Source of the DNA: Mesorhabditis belari
Lineage: Eukaryota; Nematoda; Chromadorea; Rhabditida; Rhabditidae
Reading direction: 5' to 3'
Assembly: GCA_958450365.1 (NCBI GenBank)
Contig: CAUEEP010000939.1
Span: 1,178,001-1,242,000, forward strand
Length of the DNA: 64,000 nucleotides
Shown: one piece after another, positions 1-11,500 of the stretch
How positions within the stretch are numbered: the stretch's first letter is position 1
Layout: every line of letters begins with the position of its first letter
The notes under the pieces: generated by a model
What the model saw: only the letters and a program-made list of their open reading frames with translations
What the model was told of the DNA's origin: nothing
Database searches by the model: none
Program-made: the position numbers and the translations under genes

Positions 1-80
1 TGCTTTGTTGCTTGCTTGCTTGCTTTCTTGCTTGCTGGCTTGCTAAACTTGCTAAACTTGCTAAAAATCGACATTTTCAG

Positions 81-2417
81 CTCCGTTGTCTACGATTTGA
101 TGCTGTGGAAAGAGAAATTCGGAAAAGCGATTTTGGTCACAGAGTACGGAGCTGATTCGCTTGATGGTTTAACACAGGTTTCCTTATTCTTTCTTGTTAT
201 TGATTTAGCCAGAAAGTCTTGTCTGTTTTTCGAATTGAGACTGTACATAAAGTTTGGAGTGCGACCCGCTTTAACCTTATCAACGAGGATGATTCTGCTT
301 AAGAATGGCCGAATAGCACAAAAGGTTAAAAGGGCTTCCCCCAAAAGCGCTTACAACGTAGCAAGAACACGTAGTATCCAACAATAGATTAATACTCTTG
401 AGAAGAGTACAGATCGGATCGGAATCTACGATAGTCTTTTCGCTCGATCCTCCTCTTGATGATCCCACGCATCTTTCGGGTGTTAACGGTCCTCTTTCGT
501 CCTCTTCCGGGCTTGGACTGAACATGCCCCTCATCTTTCCATTGCTTTACGATCTTCTGGACGGTCCTCAGAGCCACCCCAAGCCTCGATGCGATCGACG
601 AGTTCTTCATGCCGCTCGTCGCCAGCTGTGCGATTGCGTCCCGACTAGCGCACGTCTTTGTCATGACCTAGAAAACAACTTTTTTAACAAAAAATTATTA
701 GACAACGATAAAAAGAATATTAAAACACAAAAAGATGAGTAGTAATGCTTTATACATTGTTTAAAACTATGATACTGATGCTGCGCGCACGTAATTTTCA
801 GCCACCCTGTACTCTTGAGAAGAGTACAGATCGGATTGATACTACGTCGATGGTGACACATATGTTAGTAAAACCTCTCTACAATGTTAAACCAGTCATC
901 TAAACAGGATTTAAAACCTGAAGGGTAGCATAAAGTAAAGTGAATTTATCACGTTACTGTTTATTCGTACAGAACCGAAATGCAACAATATCCATTACAA
1001 AAACAGCATGCGCATCAAAAATGAAACAACAAAGTCCCCCCAGAAAGAAGGCAAAAAAAAACCCCAGCAGACCAGAAAAAACAATTTCGGGAAGGGAGAA
1101 AAAGGACGAAAAATGCGACGCGAATAATTGCAAAATAGCAACGCAAATAGGAAGGAAACGGACGCGACCATAAAAAGGCGACAAAATGATGTGGTTTAGA
1201 CACTTTGACTGAAAGAAATCTATTTTTATGTAAATAGATAAAAGATAGAGCATAAAAAGGTCGGTATATAGCCAAATTTTTAGAGAAATTGATTCACCCA
1301 ATTTCTTCGTAGAGGTTTTTATAGATTTTTCACGAAAAACACGTTTTGTACTATCGAATTTGCTTGTCAGTGGATTGAAATTGACTTAAAAAGATTGGAA
1401 ATTGAAGAATCAACTAGGAAATTGAAGAATAAACTGGGAAATTGAAGAATAAACTAGGAAATTGAAGAATAAACTGGGAAATTGAACAGTTGTGAACTTT
1501 TTATTTAGAGAAAATCATAGTTTAATTGATGGATTTGTTATTTTTCAATGAAAGTATGGAAAAGAATGAAAAGAATTGTTCATTAACGTAATAGATTTGA
1601 TTTCAAACTTTCGAAAACGATTGTAATTTATGGGTTAAGAAGATTTTCAATAGAGCATTTTACAGTAATTTGTTTATGACTGAAAACTGAAAGAAAGAAA
1701 GAAAGAACTGAAAGAACTGAAAGAACTGAAAGAACTGAAAGCTTTAGGAGCCAGCTGTGGACTTCTCCGAGCAGTACCAAGATGAGTTGATTCGCGAGAC
1801 TCATAAAGCGTTCGACGTTCTCCGCGCAAAAAAAGTGATTGGCGGAGAGATGATCTGGAATTTCGCTGATTTCATGACCGGAATGAGTGAGTGAAAAAAG
1901 CAAAATCTAATGCTTTTAACACTTTCTTTAACACTTTTAACACTTTAATGACTTTCTTTAGGGGTTATTTATGCTTAAATTTGTAAACCCATCCTTTCTG
2001 GTGCATTCAAAGAGATCATTAGATCATTGAAGAGATCATTAGACCTTTGAAGAGATCATTAGACCATTGAAGAGATCATTAGACCATTGAAGAGATCATT
2101 AGACCTTTGAAGAGATCATTAGACCTTTGAAGAGATCATTAAATCTCTTCAAAAACATCCAATAAGATTATAAGCTTTTATAAGATTCTTAAAATCAAAT
2201 ATTTTAGCCACAACACGAGCCGTCGGCAATCATAAAGGTGTCTTCACGCGGACGAGACAGCCAAAAATCGCCGCCTACACTCTCAGGTTACTCATAAATA
2301 TATTATTACATTATTGTTTATATTAGATGGATATTTTAAGTCTATTTATGTTATATCTAAACATTATAGTTAGCTTCACTTTCCAGGAAACGCTATTTGG
2401 GCCTCTTGCAGCAATAG
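81..2417 (+). CDS. GUSB: Beta-glucuronidase (GUSB type), C-terminal exons only
   Basis: Lysosomal glycoside hydrolase family 2 enzyme that removes glucuronic acid from glycosaminoglycans and conjugates. Four exons are in the window: 81-177, 1748-1886, 2208-2286 and 2387-2417, with stop TAG at 2415-2417. Phases agree at every junction (0, 1, 2). The first exon carries VTEYGADSLDGLTQ, matching the SEYGAE motif of GUSB; its Glu (codon 142-144) aligns with the catalytic nucleophile. The second gives DFSEQYQDELI and GGEMIWNFADFMTG, the third AVGNHKGVFTRTRQPK, matching the GUSB C-terminal core VGNKKGIFTRQRQPK. The last ends RKRYLGLLQQ. The N-terminal domains and the acid/base Glu lie upstream of the window. 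Intron 178-1747 holds a Tc1-like fragment and a mariner-like repeat. Whether the whole gene is functional cannot be judged, but these exons are undamaged. Confidence 0.92.
389..838 (-). pseudogene. Tc1/mariner-like transposase fragment in the GUSB intron
   Basis: A minus-strand frame (664 to 389, 91 aa) encodes the N-terminal DNA-binding half of a Tc1-like transposase: MTKTCASRDAIAQL, then a helix-turn-helix around SSIASRLGVALRTVQKI and a basic GRGRKRTV linker. Upstream on the minus strand is a Tc1-type terminal sequence beginning CAGGGTGGCTGAAAATTAC near 808. The DDE catalytic part is absent. A nearly identical stretch, ACTCTTGAGAAGAGTACAGA, flanks the fragment in direct orientation at about 393 and 810, and the coding frame runs straight into the left copy. 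This looks like an internally deleted copy. Confidence 0.75.
1170..1610. repeat. Dispersed mariner-like non-autonomous element, copy 1
   Basis: The stretch with AAGGCGACAAAATGATG, a motif resembling AAAGATAGAGCATAAAAAGG, and the AATTTCTTCGTAGAGGTTT segment recurs in reverse complement at about 14741-15330, in diverged form inside 50158-50678, and as a fragment at 61088-61172. No coding capacity. It lies in the GUSB intron and contains a short 20-bp tandem array. Confidence 0.7.
1406..1488. repeat. 20-bp tandem repeat
   Basis: About four copies of a unit reading AAATTGAAGAATAAACTGGG with few changes, inside the dispersed element of the GUSB intron. Confidence 0.85.
2029..2145. repeat. 20-bp tandem repeat in a GUSB intron
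   Basis: Six copies of a unit reading ATTGAAGAGATCATTAGACC with few changes, in the intron between the second and third GUSB exons of this window. Confidence 0.9.
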
Positions 2418-2541
2418 CAGCAGCAGCTCTTGCAGCAACTCTTCAATTGTCCCTCTCAACTCCGCCAACTTTAATCAAAAGGCTTTACTTTTTAAATTCT
2501 TTCAGTTTCAGATATATTTGATTGTAATTTAAAGTTTTATA

Positions 2542-2547
2542 AATAAA
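2542..2547 (+). promoter_or_regulatory. Probable polyadenylation signal of the GUSB gene
   Basis: AATAAA 125 bases after the GUSB stop codon, in AT-rich sequence, before the minisatellite region. Confidence 0.5.
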
Positions 2548-2767
2548 CTTTCATAGATTTATATCTAAAGGCATTCAAAAATGATCGAAAAATGACCGAA
2601 AAATGCCATTTAACAGCTCAGATCAGATCAGATGTGTTCAAAAATGGCTTGCTAAAAGCTACTATTTTTTTCTGGATTGAAAAACTGAACAAGATAGGTC
2701 TCGTTTAGGATAAGTCTCTTTTTGAAATTCCACTTTAAGTTGCCGACCTTCTCTAGTGTCTGGAATA

Positions 2768-3175
2768 GAAAGGGGAACCGAATTGGAACCGAATTGGAAC
2801 CGAATTGGAACCGAATTGGAACCGAATGGGCACTGATAGGTAGCCGAGTCAGAACCGAATTGGAACACGGGGCACTGATAGGTAGCCGAGTCAGAATCGA
2901 AAGAGAACCGAATGGGCACTGATAGGTAGCCGAGGCAGAATCGAAAGAGAACCGAATGGGCACTGATAGGTAGCCGAGTCAGAACCGAATTGGAACAAGG
3001 GGGCACTGATAGGTAGCCGAGTCAGAATCGAAAGAGAACCGAATGGGCACTGATAGGTAGCTGAGTCAGAACCGAATTGGAACCGAATGGACACTGATAG
3101 GTAGCCGAGTCAGAATCGAAAGAGAACCGAATGGGCACTGATAGGTAGCCGAGTCAGAATCGAAAGGGAACCGAA
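2768..3175. repeat. Minisatellite with 11-bp and 44-bp periods
   Basis: It opens with consecutive AACCGAATTGG 11-mers and then passes into a 44-bp higher-order unit containing CACTGATAGGTAGCCGAGTC, about seven copies. A decayed copy lies near 3420-3480. Open frames here on both strands are only the repeat in translation. From 3176 to about 4090 I see AT-rich sequence with loose repeats of GTACTGTAATCTRTG type and no gene. Confidence 0.9.
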
Positions 3176-4091
3176 CCCGAACCGGGGGAGTAGAGAGCCT
3201 AACCGTAGCCTAACGTGGATGAAGCACTGTAAGCTATGGATAAAGTACCGTAATCTATGAATAAAGTACTGTAATCTGTGGAGAAAGTTACCGTAATCTT
3301 TTCAATTGGATAACAGATAAAGTTACCGTAACCTAAATGAATTATCGTAGCCTTTTTCTCGGTGCAAATTGGTCGTTAACTTTCACGTCAACTTTGAAGG
3401 CTCATAACTTTCTCCAGAGATCGAAACCGAATCGGAGCCGAAAGGGAACCGAGTCAGAACCGAATGGTCACTGATAGGTAACGAATCTACTGGGCACACA
3501 GTAATCCACCGGTGACTTGTTCCTCTCTTCAACAATCCTTCCAGAAACCACAATGTGACGTCTTTCTGTAATTTGGCTTGTAAACAAGATATATGTGCAT
3601 TCTAGAGCGCTTCAATTTCTTTGCATTTATGTTTCAGCTTTTAAACTTACTACTAGGCATACAGGAATCCCCCATTTCCACTTCTTCTTTTCATTAATAA
3701 TCCAATAAACTAGACATATCAGAGTACTTACTACAGTAAATCTTTCCATAGCTTTGTTTTTATTATCAAACTTCAACTAAATCTCTTACAGTAATCCGCA
3801 GTAATTTGAATTGTAAACTAGAAATATCAAAGTTCATTCTAGTTCATTCTAGAGTCATTTCAAACAGGGATTCACTTGAAATCTTTTTATGTTTGCTTCT
3901 TCTGAGTATCAAATCGTAATCTAAACATATCAGAGTACATTCTACAGTAAACCGAATCCATTGATAGCTTTGTTTCAGCAATCAAACATTCGATCAATCT
4001 CATACAGCCTTTACAAGTCTTGTCGCGCATCTTATCAGCTCTGAACCTCAATTATAGCAACTTTTTAGAAAAGTAGCTGCGAAAAGTAGAA

Positions 4092-4785
4092 AAGTATCTA
4101 ATTTATTTCAAAAGTGGCAAGTGTTAAATAGAAAATTGTAGCCCTAATTCTCAGTAATATTTATCGACCAAAAACCTCCCGATTGAACTTACATTACCCC
4201 CTTTCAAAGCTTTCAACCCCAACAACAAAATTTTTTTTTTTTTTTTTGTGGTTCTCGGGGAGGGGGAGAGAAAAACTTTTGTTTTTTTTTTTTCTTTAAA
4301 AATTAAAAAAAAAACAAAAAAAAAAAGGCGGGGTCTTTGAGTTATTTAAAAATAAAATTGAATTAAAGGGGGAAAAGAATCAAGGGGTGGAGGGGTGGGT
4401 GTTGTTATTTATTTGTTTTCCTTCCTCTGTTCAGCGGGTTCGTTTGGTTTTTTTTTTTTTCTTGGCTGGGGGGCTACAACTCATTTAACAAGCACTTGAA
4501 TGAGCTCTGGGCGATTTGAAGTGTGATTCTTAATGTTATTAAGTGATGCTAAACACGATTTTTGCATTGAAGAAATAGTGAAAAGCTTTTTTTAACAATT
4601 TTTAATAGAGAAAAGCGGTCAAATGACAGATTCGTCGAAGAGATTTCGACTAGCGCTCATTCAAACGCTTGTTAAATGAGTTATAGAAGTCCAATCGGGA
4701 GGTTTTTGATAGATAAATGTTGCCGAGAATTAGGGCTACAAGTCTCTATATAAAACTTGCCACTTTTGAAATAAATTACACATTT
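4092..4785. repeat. Palindromic MITE-like element
   Basis: The left arm (about 4096-4190, with ATTTATCGACCAAAAACCTC) pairs with the right arm (about 4688-4782, with GAGGTTTTTGATAGATAAAT). A second, inner inverted pair, ACTCATTTAACAAGC at 4480-4495 and GCTTGTTAAATGAGT at 4668-4682, suggests either a nested element or long sub-terminal repeats. The centre has homopolymer-rich A/T/G sequence. No coding capacity. Confidence 0.7.
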
Positions 4786-5518
4786 CCCAGCTGGTTTTCG
4801 AAAAAGTTGTTGATGTGAGAGAGTGTCGTAACTGCAAAGCCAGATTTTGAGAGATTTTTGGTGTTGGACATGTTGAAAGTGGATAGTTTGAAGGAATTTT
4901 TTTCCACTTTTAGGCATCTACCGAGTTGTGGCCACGAATTCTGCCGGAAGCACGCATGACAAGGGAAATGCGACAGTGAAAAGAGCACCAATAACACTTG
5001 TTGCTTTTGTCGTTGTCACTATAATTCGTTATAAAAGTTGTGGCGATAATTTGGGTGTTATAGACCAGGGTCTTGTTCTAGACAAGTATTTTGTTCTTTA
5101 TCCAGCTCAATATTCCCAATCGAATGCTTAATTTCAAGCCTATTTCAAGCCTTTCCTTCCGGAAAGAAAAGGGTAAAAAGGATGAAATTTGAAATCTAGG
5201 TTCTCTAAACAGGCAAAAAGGGGAAAAGACAGGTAAAGGTGGAAAAAGAGGGGTAAATTTGGGGAAAAGAAATGGAGAAAGGAATGGAGAAAGGAATGGA
5301 GAAAAGAAATGGAGAAAGGGTGAGACTGTGGAATGGGGGTAAAAGAGGCTGGGGGAGGAGCGTTCGACCAAGATGGACGGGGCTGCGGGCTCCCTTGCCC
5401 CCAATCTTTTCCCATCCTCGAGACACACAAATCTTTTCAAATCTACCCCATTTGCCCTTCCCTTTTTGATCTGCCATTTTCCACCAATTTCCAATTTCCA
5501 TTCAACAATCTCAACAAC
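4786..5518. other. Intergenic stretch upstream of the ESRP-type gene
   Basis: No supported gene. 5200-5340 is a purine-rich tract with GGAATGGAGAAA tandem copies. 5390-5518 becomes pyrimidine-rich just before the ATG at 5519 and probably holds the core promoter and 5' UTR of the next gene. The open frames are low-complexity translations. Confidence 0.5.
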
Positions 5519-8500
5519 ATGCAGCGACGAGCCGTCGCCCTCGCCCTACGCACTGCTGGCGATAATAGCGCTGAGAATTTGGTTTGTTTTAACCCTAGTA
5601 GTTGATCCTTGGGCTTGATCTAGGGTTTGCTCTTGATTCTACAATTTGTTCGGATTAAGTTGAGGGACACAATAGCTCAATAAGTGACACAATAGCTCAA
5701 TAAGTGACACAATAGCTCAATAAGTGACACAATAGCCAATAGTGCTCAATTGCTCAATTTGCTGATTTGCTGATTGCTCCATTACTGATAAAAATTTGCT
5801 GATTTTGCGATTTTGCGATTGAAACCTTTCCCTAACGGGATCAATTTTGTTAGATCAATTTTTAATTGTAAAATCATTGATCTTTCTGTTCTTGAGCTTG
5901 AGTTGAGAGCGATTTTGACCAATAACAATAACAATATTGTTTTGACAGCAATTTTGACAATCTATTATTTATAAAAGAATCGGTGTCCGTCTGTCTGTCT
6001 CTCGATCCGTTTGTACGGGCTTTTTCTCAGCCGTATTTATGACCAATAAAGCTAAAACTTCTTTAAAAAACCGTAGAATATATTGTAGTTGTGTTATTTA
6101 AAATAAAAAATTCGAAAATCAAAATTGAGTGGCAGTCCGGGGAGTCGAACCCGGCTCATTTCGGGCCGTAGACAAGCGCGCTCCTGACTGCGCCATCACG
6201 ACCGGAAACAGCAGAAAAACCCGCTGTTAGGCGGGTTTTTCTCGGTGGTGTTTTTCTATAAATGCAAGCTGTCTTTTGTAACTTTGTAACTAACTAAAGG
6301 CTAAACTAAACTAACTAAAGGCTCTGACTCCAAAACTATCAATAGATTTATATGCAGTTTATAACGAAACTAGATAAATCGTGTTTTTCCAGGGAAGTGA
6401 CGGCTCTCGTTTGGTGGAGATCGGTGTAAGCGATGGGCAATCACATTTGATATTGCCGGTGGTTGAGGGAAATTCACATTTGGGTGACCTATTCAGACAA
6501 ATTGAGATCGCCGCCGGGCCTGGAGCGCTACTTGTTTGTAGGGGACCGTGCGAGTTGAGACAGGTGAGTGGAAAAGGCGAAAAGTTGTAAGCTGAAGGTT
6601 GTAAGCTGAAGATTCTTGCTAACAAGAAAAAGGCTGAAAAGCTGATTTCTTAGGAAGAAACTTTCGGACTTCTTAAGTAGCCGCTACTCGCTTTGGACAA
6701 CTGAACTTTTCCTTAACAACTGAACTTTTCCTTAACAACTGCTTTGGTGGCCTAGTGGATAGTCTGCTAGACTGCCGAACCTTAGACTTTTTGCCCTCAA
6801 GTTCGAGTTCTAGATCGAGTTCTAGTTCGAGTTCAAAAGGCCAGCTTGATTTGTTGCCTTTCCCTTGTAAGTAGTAAAATATCTAGAAATATCTAACGTC
6901 TAAAATACGTCTAAAATAATAGATCTAGATTACTATAATTAATCTATAGCTTTAAATAAGCAAGTAGTACATTAGAAGTAGTATAAACAGTGTCTAGTCC
7001 ATGTTTTTAGCTATAGCTTTTAAAAGCCTGGCTTTTGAACTAAAAAGTTCTTAATTAACAGCTTCCTGAACAACTGCTTTGGTGGCCTAGTGGATAGTCT
7101 GCTAGACTGCCGAACCGTAGACTTTTTGCCCTCAAGTTCGAGTCCCATTCTCGTTAGTTGAATCTTTAGTTGATCAGCAGTTGATCAGCAGTTTGATCTC
7201 TATATTGTACCGTACTATTTACTATCTAAACCTCAATAGTATTTGTCTTTCTAAAGTTCTAGGACAAAGACAAGCTCTAGTTCTAGCACAAGCTCTAGCT
7301 CTGGCTATCGAATACAATTCAACACACTTTTCACTTTCTCATTCTTCTTCCAGGTAATCCATCCATTATTGGCGCAAGAAGGGGTGACAGTAGGCGAGCT
7401 TTTCCTCGAGTTTGTCAACATGATGCGTCTTGATGCAATCCCCTCAACCCCGCCAATGTCCCAAGAAGCGGAAGAGATCGCCGTTGAGTTGACCTCGCTC
7501 ATTGATCGTTTCGCTAAACATACGCCAGGTCGGTGGGATAAATAAGGGAAAACAAAGGGTATGGTATAAAGTATCAGCATTATTCACATTCACATTATTT
7601 ACAATGTGGAACAAACAAGCATATGAATGTAGAGAAGAATAGAACTAAATGTAGAAATGTAAAAAACCAAAAAAAAAAACCATAGATAAGAAAAAAGAAC
7701 CAAAAAGCTAGCCAGCCGGATTGAACCCTTGACCAGCGGGACTGAGCCCCGACTAGGATACGAGGCTCTTAGCCACTCGGCCATGGCGACATGCGTTGCC
7801 CTGATAAAAATTTCCACTTATGCACTGCCAAATGCGCATTTCTTCCTCTTTCTTCGATTCGCTTCTCCCTTGTATTTTCTTTTTCTTCTTCAACGAGCAG
7901 ATTACGGATGGCTCAGTGGTTAGAGCGTCCGATTGGGAGGTCAGACGGGAAATTCGGAGGTCGAGGGTTCAATCCCCTCTTCCGAAACCTTTCTTTGCCA
8001 TTCCTCATTTTCTTTTATTAACTAATTCCCGACGAGTTTACTGTATCTGCGTACCAGATCCAATTTCCGACAAGTTTACTGTATCTCGCCGCTGTTTCCG
8101 GTCGCGATGGCGCAGTCAGGAGCGCGCTTGTCTACGGCCCAAATGAGCCGGCTTCGACCCCCCGTACTGCCACTCAATTTATCTAGAATTAAAACCTGCT
8201 ACAAGGAAGCTTAGAAGTTTTAAATTTTAAATCTGTACGGGCTTTTTCTCAGCCGTATTTTGACCAATTTTAAATAAAAATGCTAAATTTTTGCTCAAAT
8301 CTGTAAGCACACCTTTTTGGCGCTAAAATCTTCTAAAATATCTAAATCTTCATTTCCATAAGAAATCGAAACGTTTTTGCAAGAAAAATGAAGATTTGAG
8401 TGAACCGGAAGCACGTGTTTGAGCACAAAAATATTCCCAAAGTCAGTGCATGATCTTTTCGTACTTTGTGGGAAAAAAAATGGAAACATACCCTTTCTAG

Positions 8501-11500
8501 TGCACTCCCCAGTGCGCCAGAAACCGTGCGTTTACAGATTTTTGCACAAATCACGTTGCTTTTCCTTTACCAAACACAAAAATTAAAACACTTTTCCTTA
8601 AAATCCTCAAAAAATATTGTTGCTTCTCTCTCAAAAATAATATTTTCCTGTGGTTTCTCTATCCATTTTTTCCCAATCTATCCTCTCAATATTTGTTCCA
8701 TTCTTTTATTCTAAAAGAAACCTTCCCTTCTTCTCGGTTTTTGTCTCGACAATATCCTTTGTCTTGTTCTTTTTCCCCAGGCTATCTGTGAAAAAAAAAA
8801 CGAAAAATTTTCTCGGAAATTTCTCTTCTCTTTTTTGTATCAATCGTTTTTTGAAAACGACTGTAACAAAAGAATCCGGGAGTCTGTAAAATTTCAGTGA
8901 GGGTTTTTTTGAAGGAAATTTGAAAGTCTAGGTCCAGTAAGAAGTTTTCTAAAAGGTGACAAAACTGCCGTAAACTTGTAGATGTAGATTTACAGCGAAA
9001 TCTCCATTGTCCGGGATTGTTGTGTGTGTTGCTTTCGTGTTTCAATTGGTAGACTCAATTAAATGAATATCTCCAATCGATTCCCCGACCCTGGAAACCC
9101 TGGGTACAAATTTACAGCTGAATTTCTTCTTTTTATACTATTTACAAAGGAAAAGAGAAATTCTGTAAAAGGGCTCGAAGTGTTCTTTGTGCGTGCGCAC
9201 AATCGCTCGCCGTCTGGCACACGTACCCGATAGATAGCTCCCGTCTCCGTTCCATTTTGGAATCCGTAAAGAGGAATGCGCGGTGAGCGACTGGGCTGTC
9301 CTCACCCAAGCCTGAGCGGTGAGCGACTGGGCTGTCCTCACCCAAGCCTGAGCGGTGAGCGACTGGGCTGTCCTCACCCAAGCCTGAGCGGTGAGCGACT
9401 CAGCTGTCCTCACCCAAGCCTTAGCGGTGAGCGACTGGACTGTCCTCACCGCTTTGCGCTTTATACCCAAACCCTGATGTCACCGCAGGACCAATCATAA
9501 AGAAAGCATCTTCGCACAGCTCTTTTCACTGTTACAGAACATTGTTCGAATATTCCGTCAAAATAAAACTGGCTAAAATATTCAGCTAGTTTTATTCATT
9601 GAACTGAGCTGAAATGCTCAGCTAAAAAAACTGACCCAAATACCCGATAAAATCACAGTGACGCTAAACCGTTCGTAAACCGATTCACTTTAATCATTTC
9701 TACATAAAACCATCAAAAAAAAAACACTTCTACACCCAATTGTCGATAATTTGATTTTAGTGAGAATAATTCGTCCAAATTCGGTCCAAATTCGAATTCC
9801 TTTAAGCAAATCTAAACACTTATCAAAGAACAATCAACGTTTCGATATCAAAAAGTTTGAGAGAGATTTGAACACAGGCAGATCGCCATTTGATAAGCCC
9901 TAATTTTTGGGTGACAAAAAATCTCTTTGAGATCTTTTAGATCTCAGATCTCAAAAATCGATCGATCTCTTTCCCATCTATGGGTCAGAAAAGACTGAAA
10001 TGGGAGGGGTGACCGTGACATTGAGGGGCTCTCAAGGTGTGTGTGTGTGTGTGTGTGTGCTGAAGGAAAAAGGGGCCGATTCAAATTGGCCACCAACTAG
10101 CAATGAGAACGATTGAACTTGGGGAAAAACTCGAAGACGGGGAGACGATCAATTTGCTTACTTTGTGTAAGAAGAGCTAAAGATTTGATCAATTTGATTT
10201 AACGATAAGTTGTTTTGTTTCTTTATCAAATGACAGAGCTTTGGACAATGACGGCAAGATGAACCAGGATAAACCAGGCCAAGCTAGAATCTTTCTGTAG
10301 CTGCAGCAAAGATGCAGCAAAGCCAGACTTGCCTGATCTGATTGAGTCTGAGCCGGGAAAATTACCTTTGGAACAACCCTGGCTTTGGATAAGTTCGACT
10401 TGGAAACAAAATATCCAATAAGTTAAGATATCCAGTTATCCAGCTAATTGTCAGTCACTTGTTTAAGGCTTAGGCTCAGGCGCAGGCTTAGGCTTAGGCT
10501 TAGGCCTGAGCCTGAACCTAGGCTTAGGCCTGAGCCTGAACTAACTACCAATTAGGCTTTTCAGAAAGTCCAGAAAGATATTCAGCTGTTCAACTTATTT
10601 GGTGGCAGATTCCCTTCAAATGTAAAGATATTCAATTTACTCGTAAAGAGCTTGCATTAGGCTGTCCAGAAAGTCTTTTCGTTCTTCAAAATTCAGCCAT
10701 TTCCTAAATTGTGCTCTAACTAATTGAGCCTTTAACTATTAGATCTAACCCATCGATTTTCGTTCAAAAAGTAAGCTAGGCACTGGGGCTAAAAATCTAT
10801 CAAATAATCCTACCCAGTTCAAGACTGATTTTTGGATTGGATTCTCATTGATCAATCAATTCGTCACCAGTGAGAAGAAAATGGAAAATGGGTGAGAAAA
10901 GGGATATTGAGGGAATGGGATGAGAGAAACTGGGACGAAGGTCACTCCTTCCCTTCACTCCTCCACTTGTTCGAGTTTTTCAATCTCGCAAAAACACGGC
11001 AAAACAGGCACACTAATTCCTGAATGGAGATCGCGTTGATGAATTTGGGTTAAGGTTTTTTTGTGAATGAGAGAATTGAGAGAATTGCGCTGTTGTATTG
11101 AGAGAATTGAGCTGTTGTATGCGCTAAAACAAATAGATCAAAGATTTATGATCAAAGAAATAGATTTTATGAACGATTGGAATAGTTTGGGTAATTAGGA
11201 GCATTACCTAGTCTTGTATCAACGACTGTACTAAAGCCTGACCTGATCTTGGCATAGAAGGGCATCCTATTATACAACAGTGTACCATAAATCCCCTAAA
11301 ACTTATATTTGAAAGATTATGGTAACGCTATTTATTTTTCATTGTTGTAACGCTGTTTATTTTTCATAGTAGATAATATTTGTGAGAGCACGGTTCATGG
11401 CTAACCGTTTGGGGCCGCCGGACTCACATACTCGAGCTGTAGAATAAACATCGCACCCATGGGGTCCTCCACCCAATGGGTGCGGATCTTAGGCTCTCTC

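Noticed and set aside
2652..3094. Overlapping minus-strand frames with YQCPFGS repeats
   Set aside because: Translation of the 44-bp minisatellite.
2417..5519. Operon joining the GUSB and ESRP-type genes
   Set aside because: The gap is 3.1 kb with repeats and a separate polyadenylation signal; nematode operon spacing is usually a few hundred bases at most.
7899..7988. Functional tRNA gene
   Set aside because: Excellent A and B boxes but the acceptor pairs poorly and the anticodon region is too long; kept as a tRNA-like repeat.
9138..9500. Open frames across the 36-bp array
   Set aside because: Unit length divisible by three keeps frames open; no gene context in the intron.
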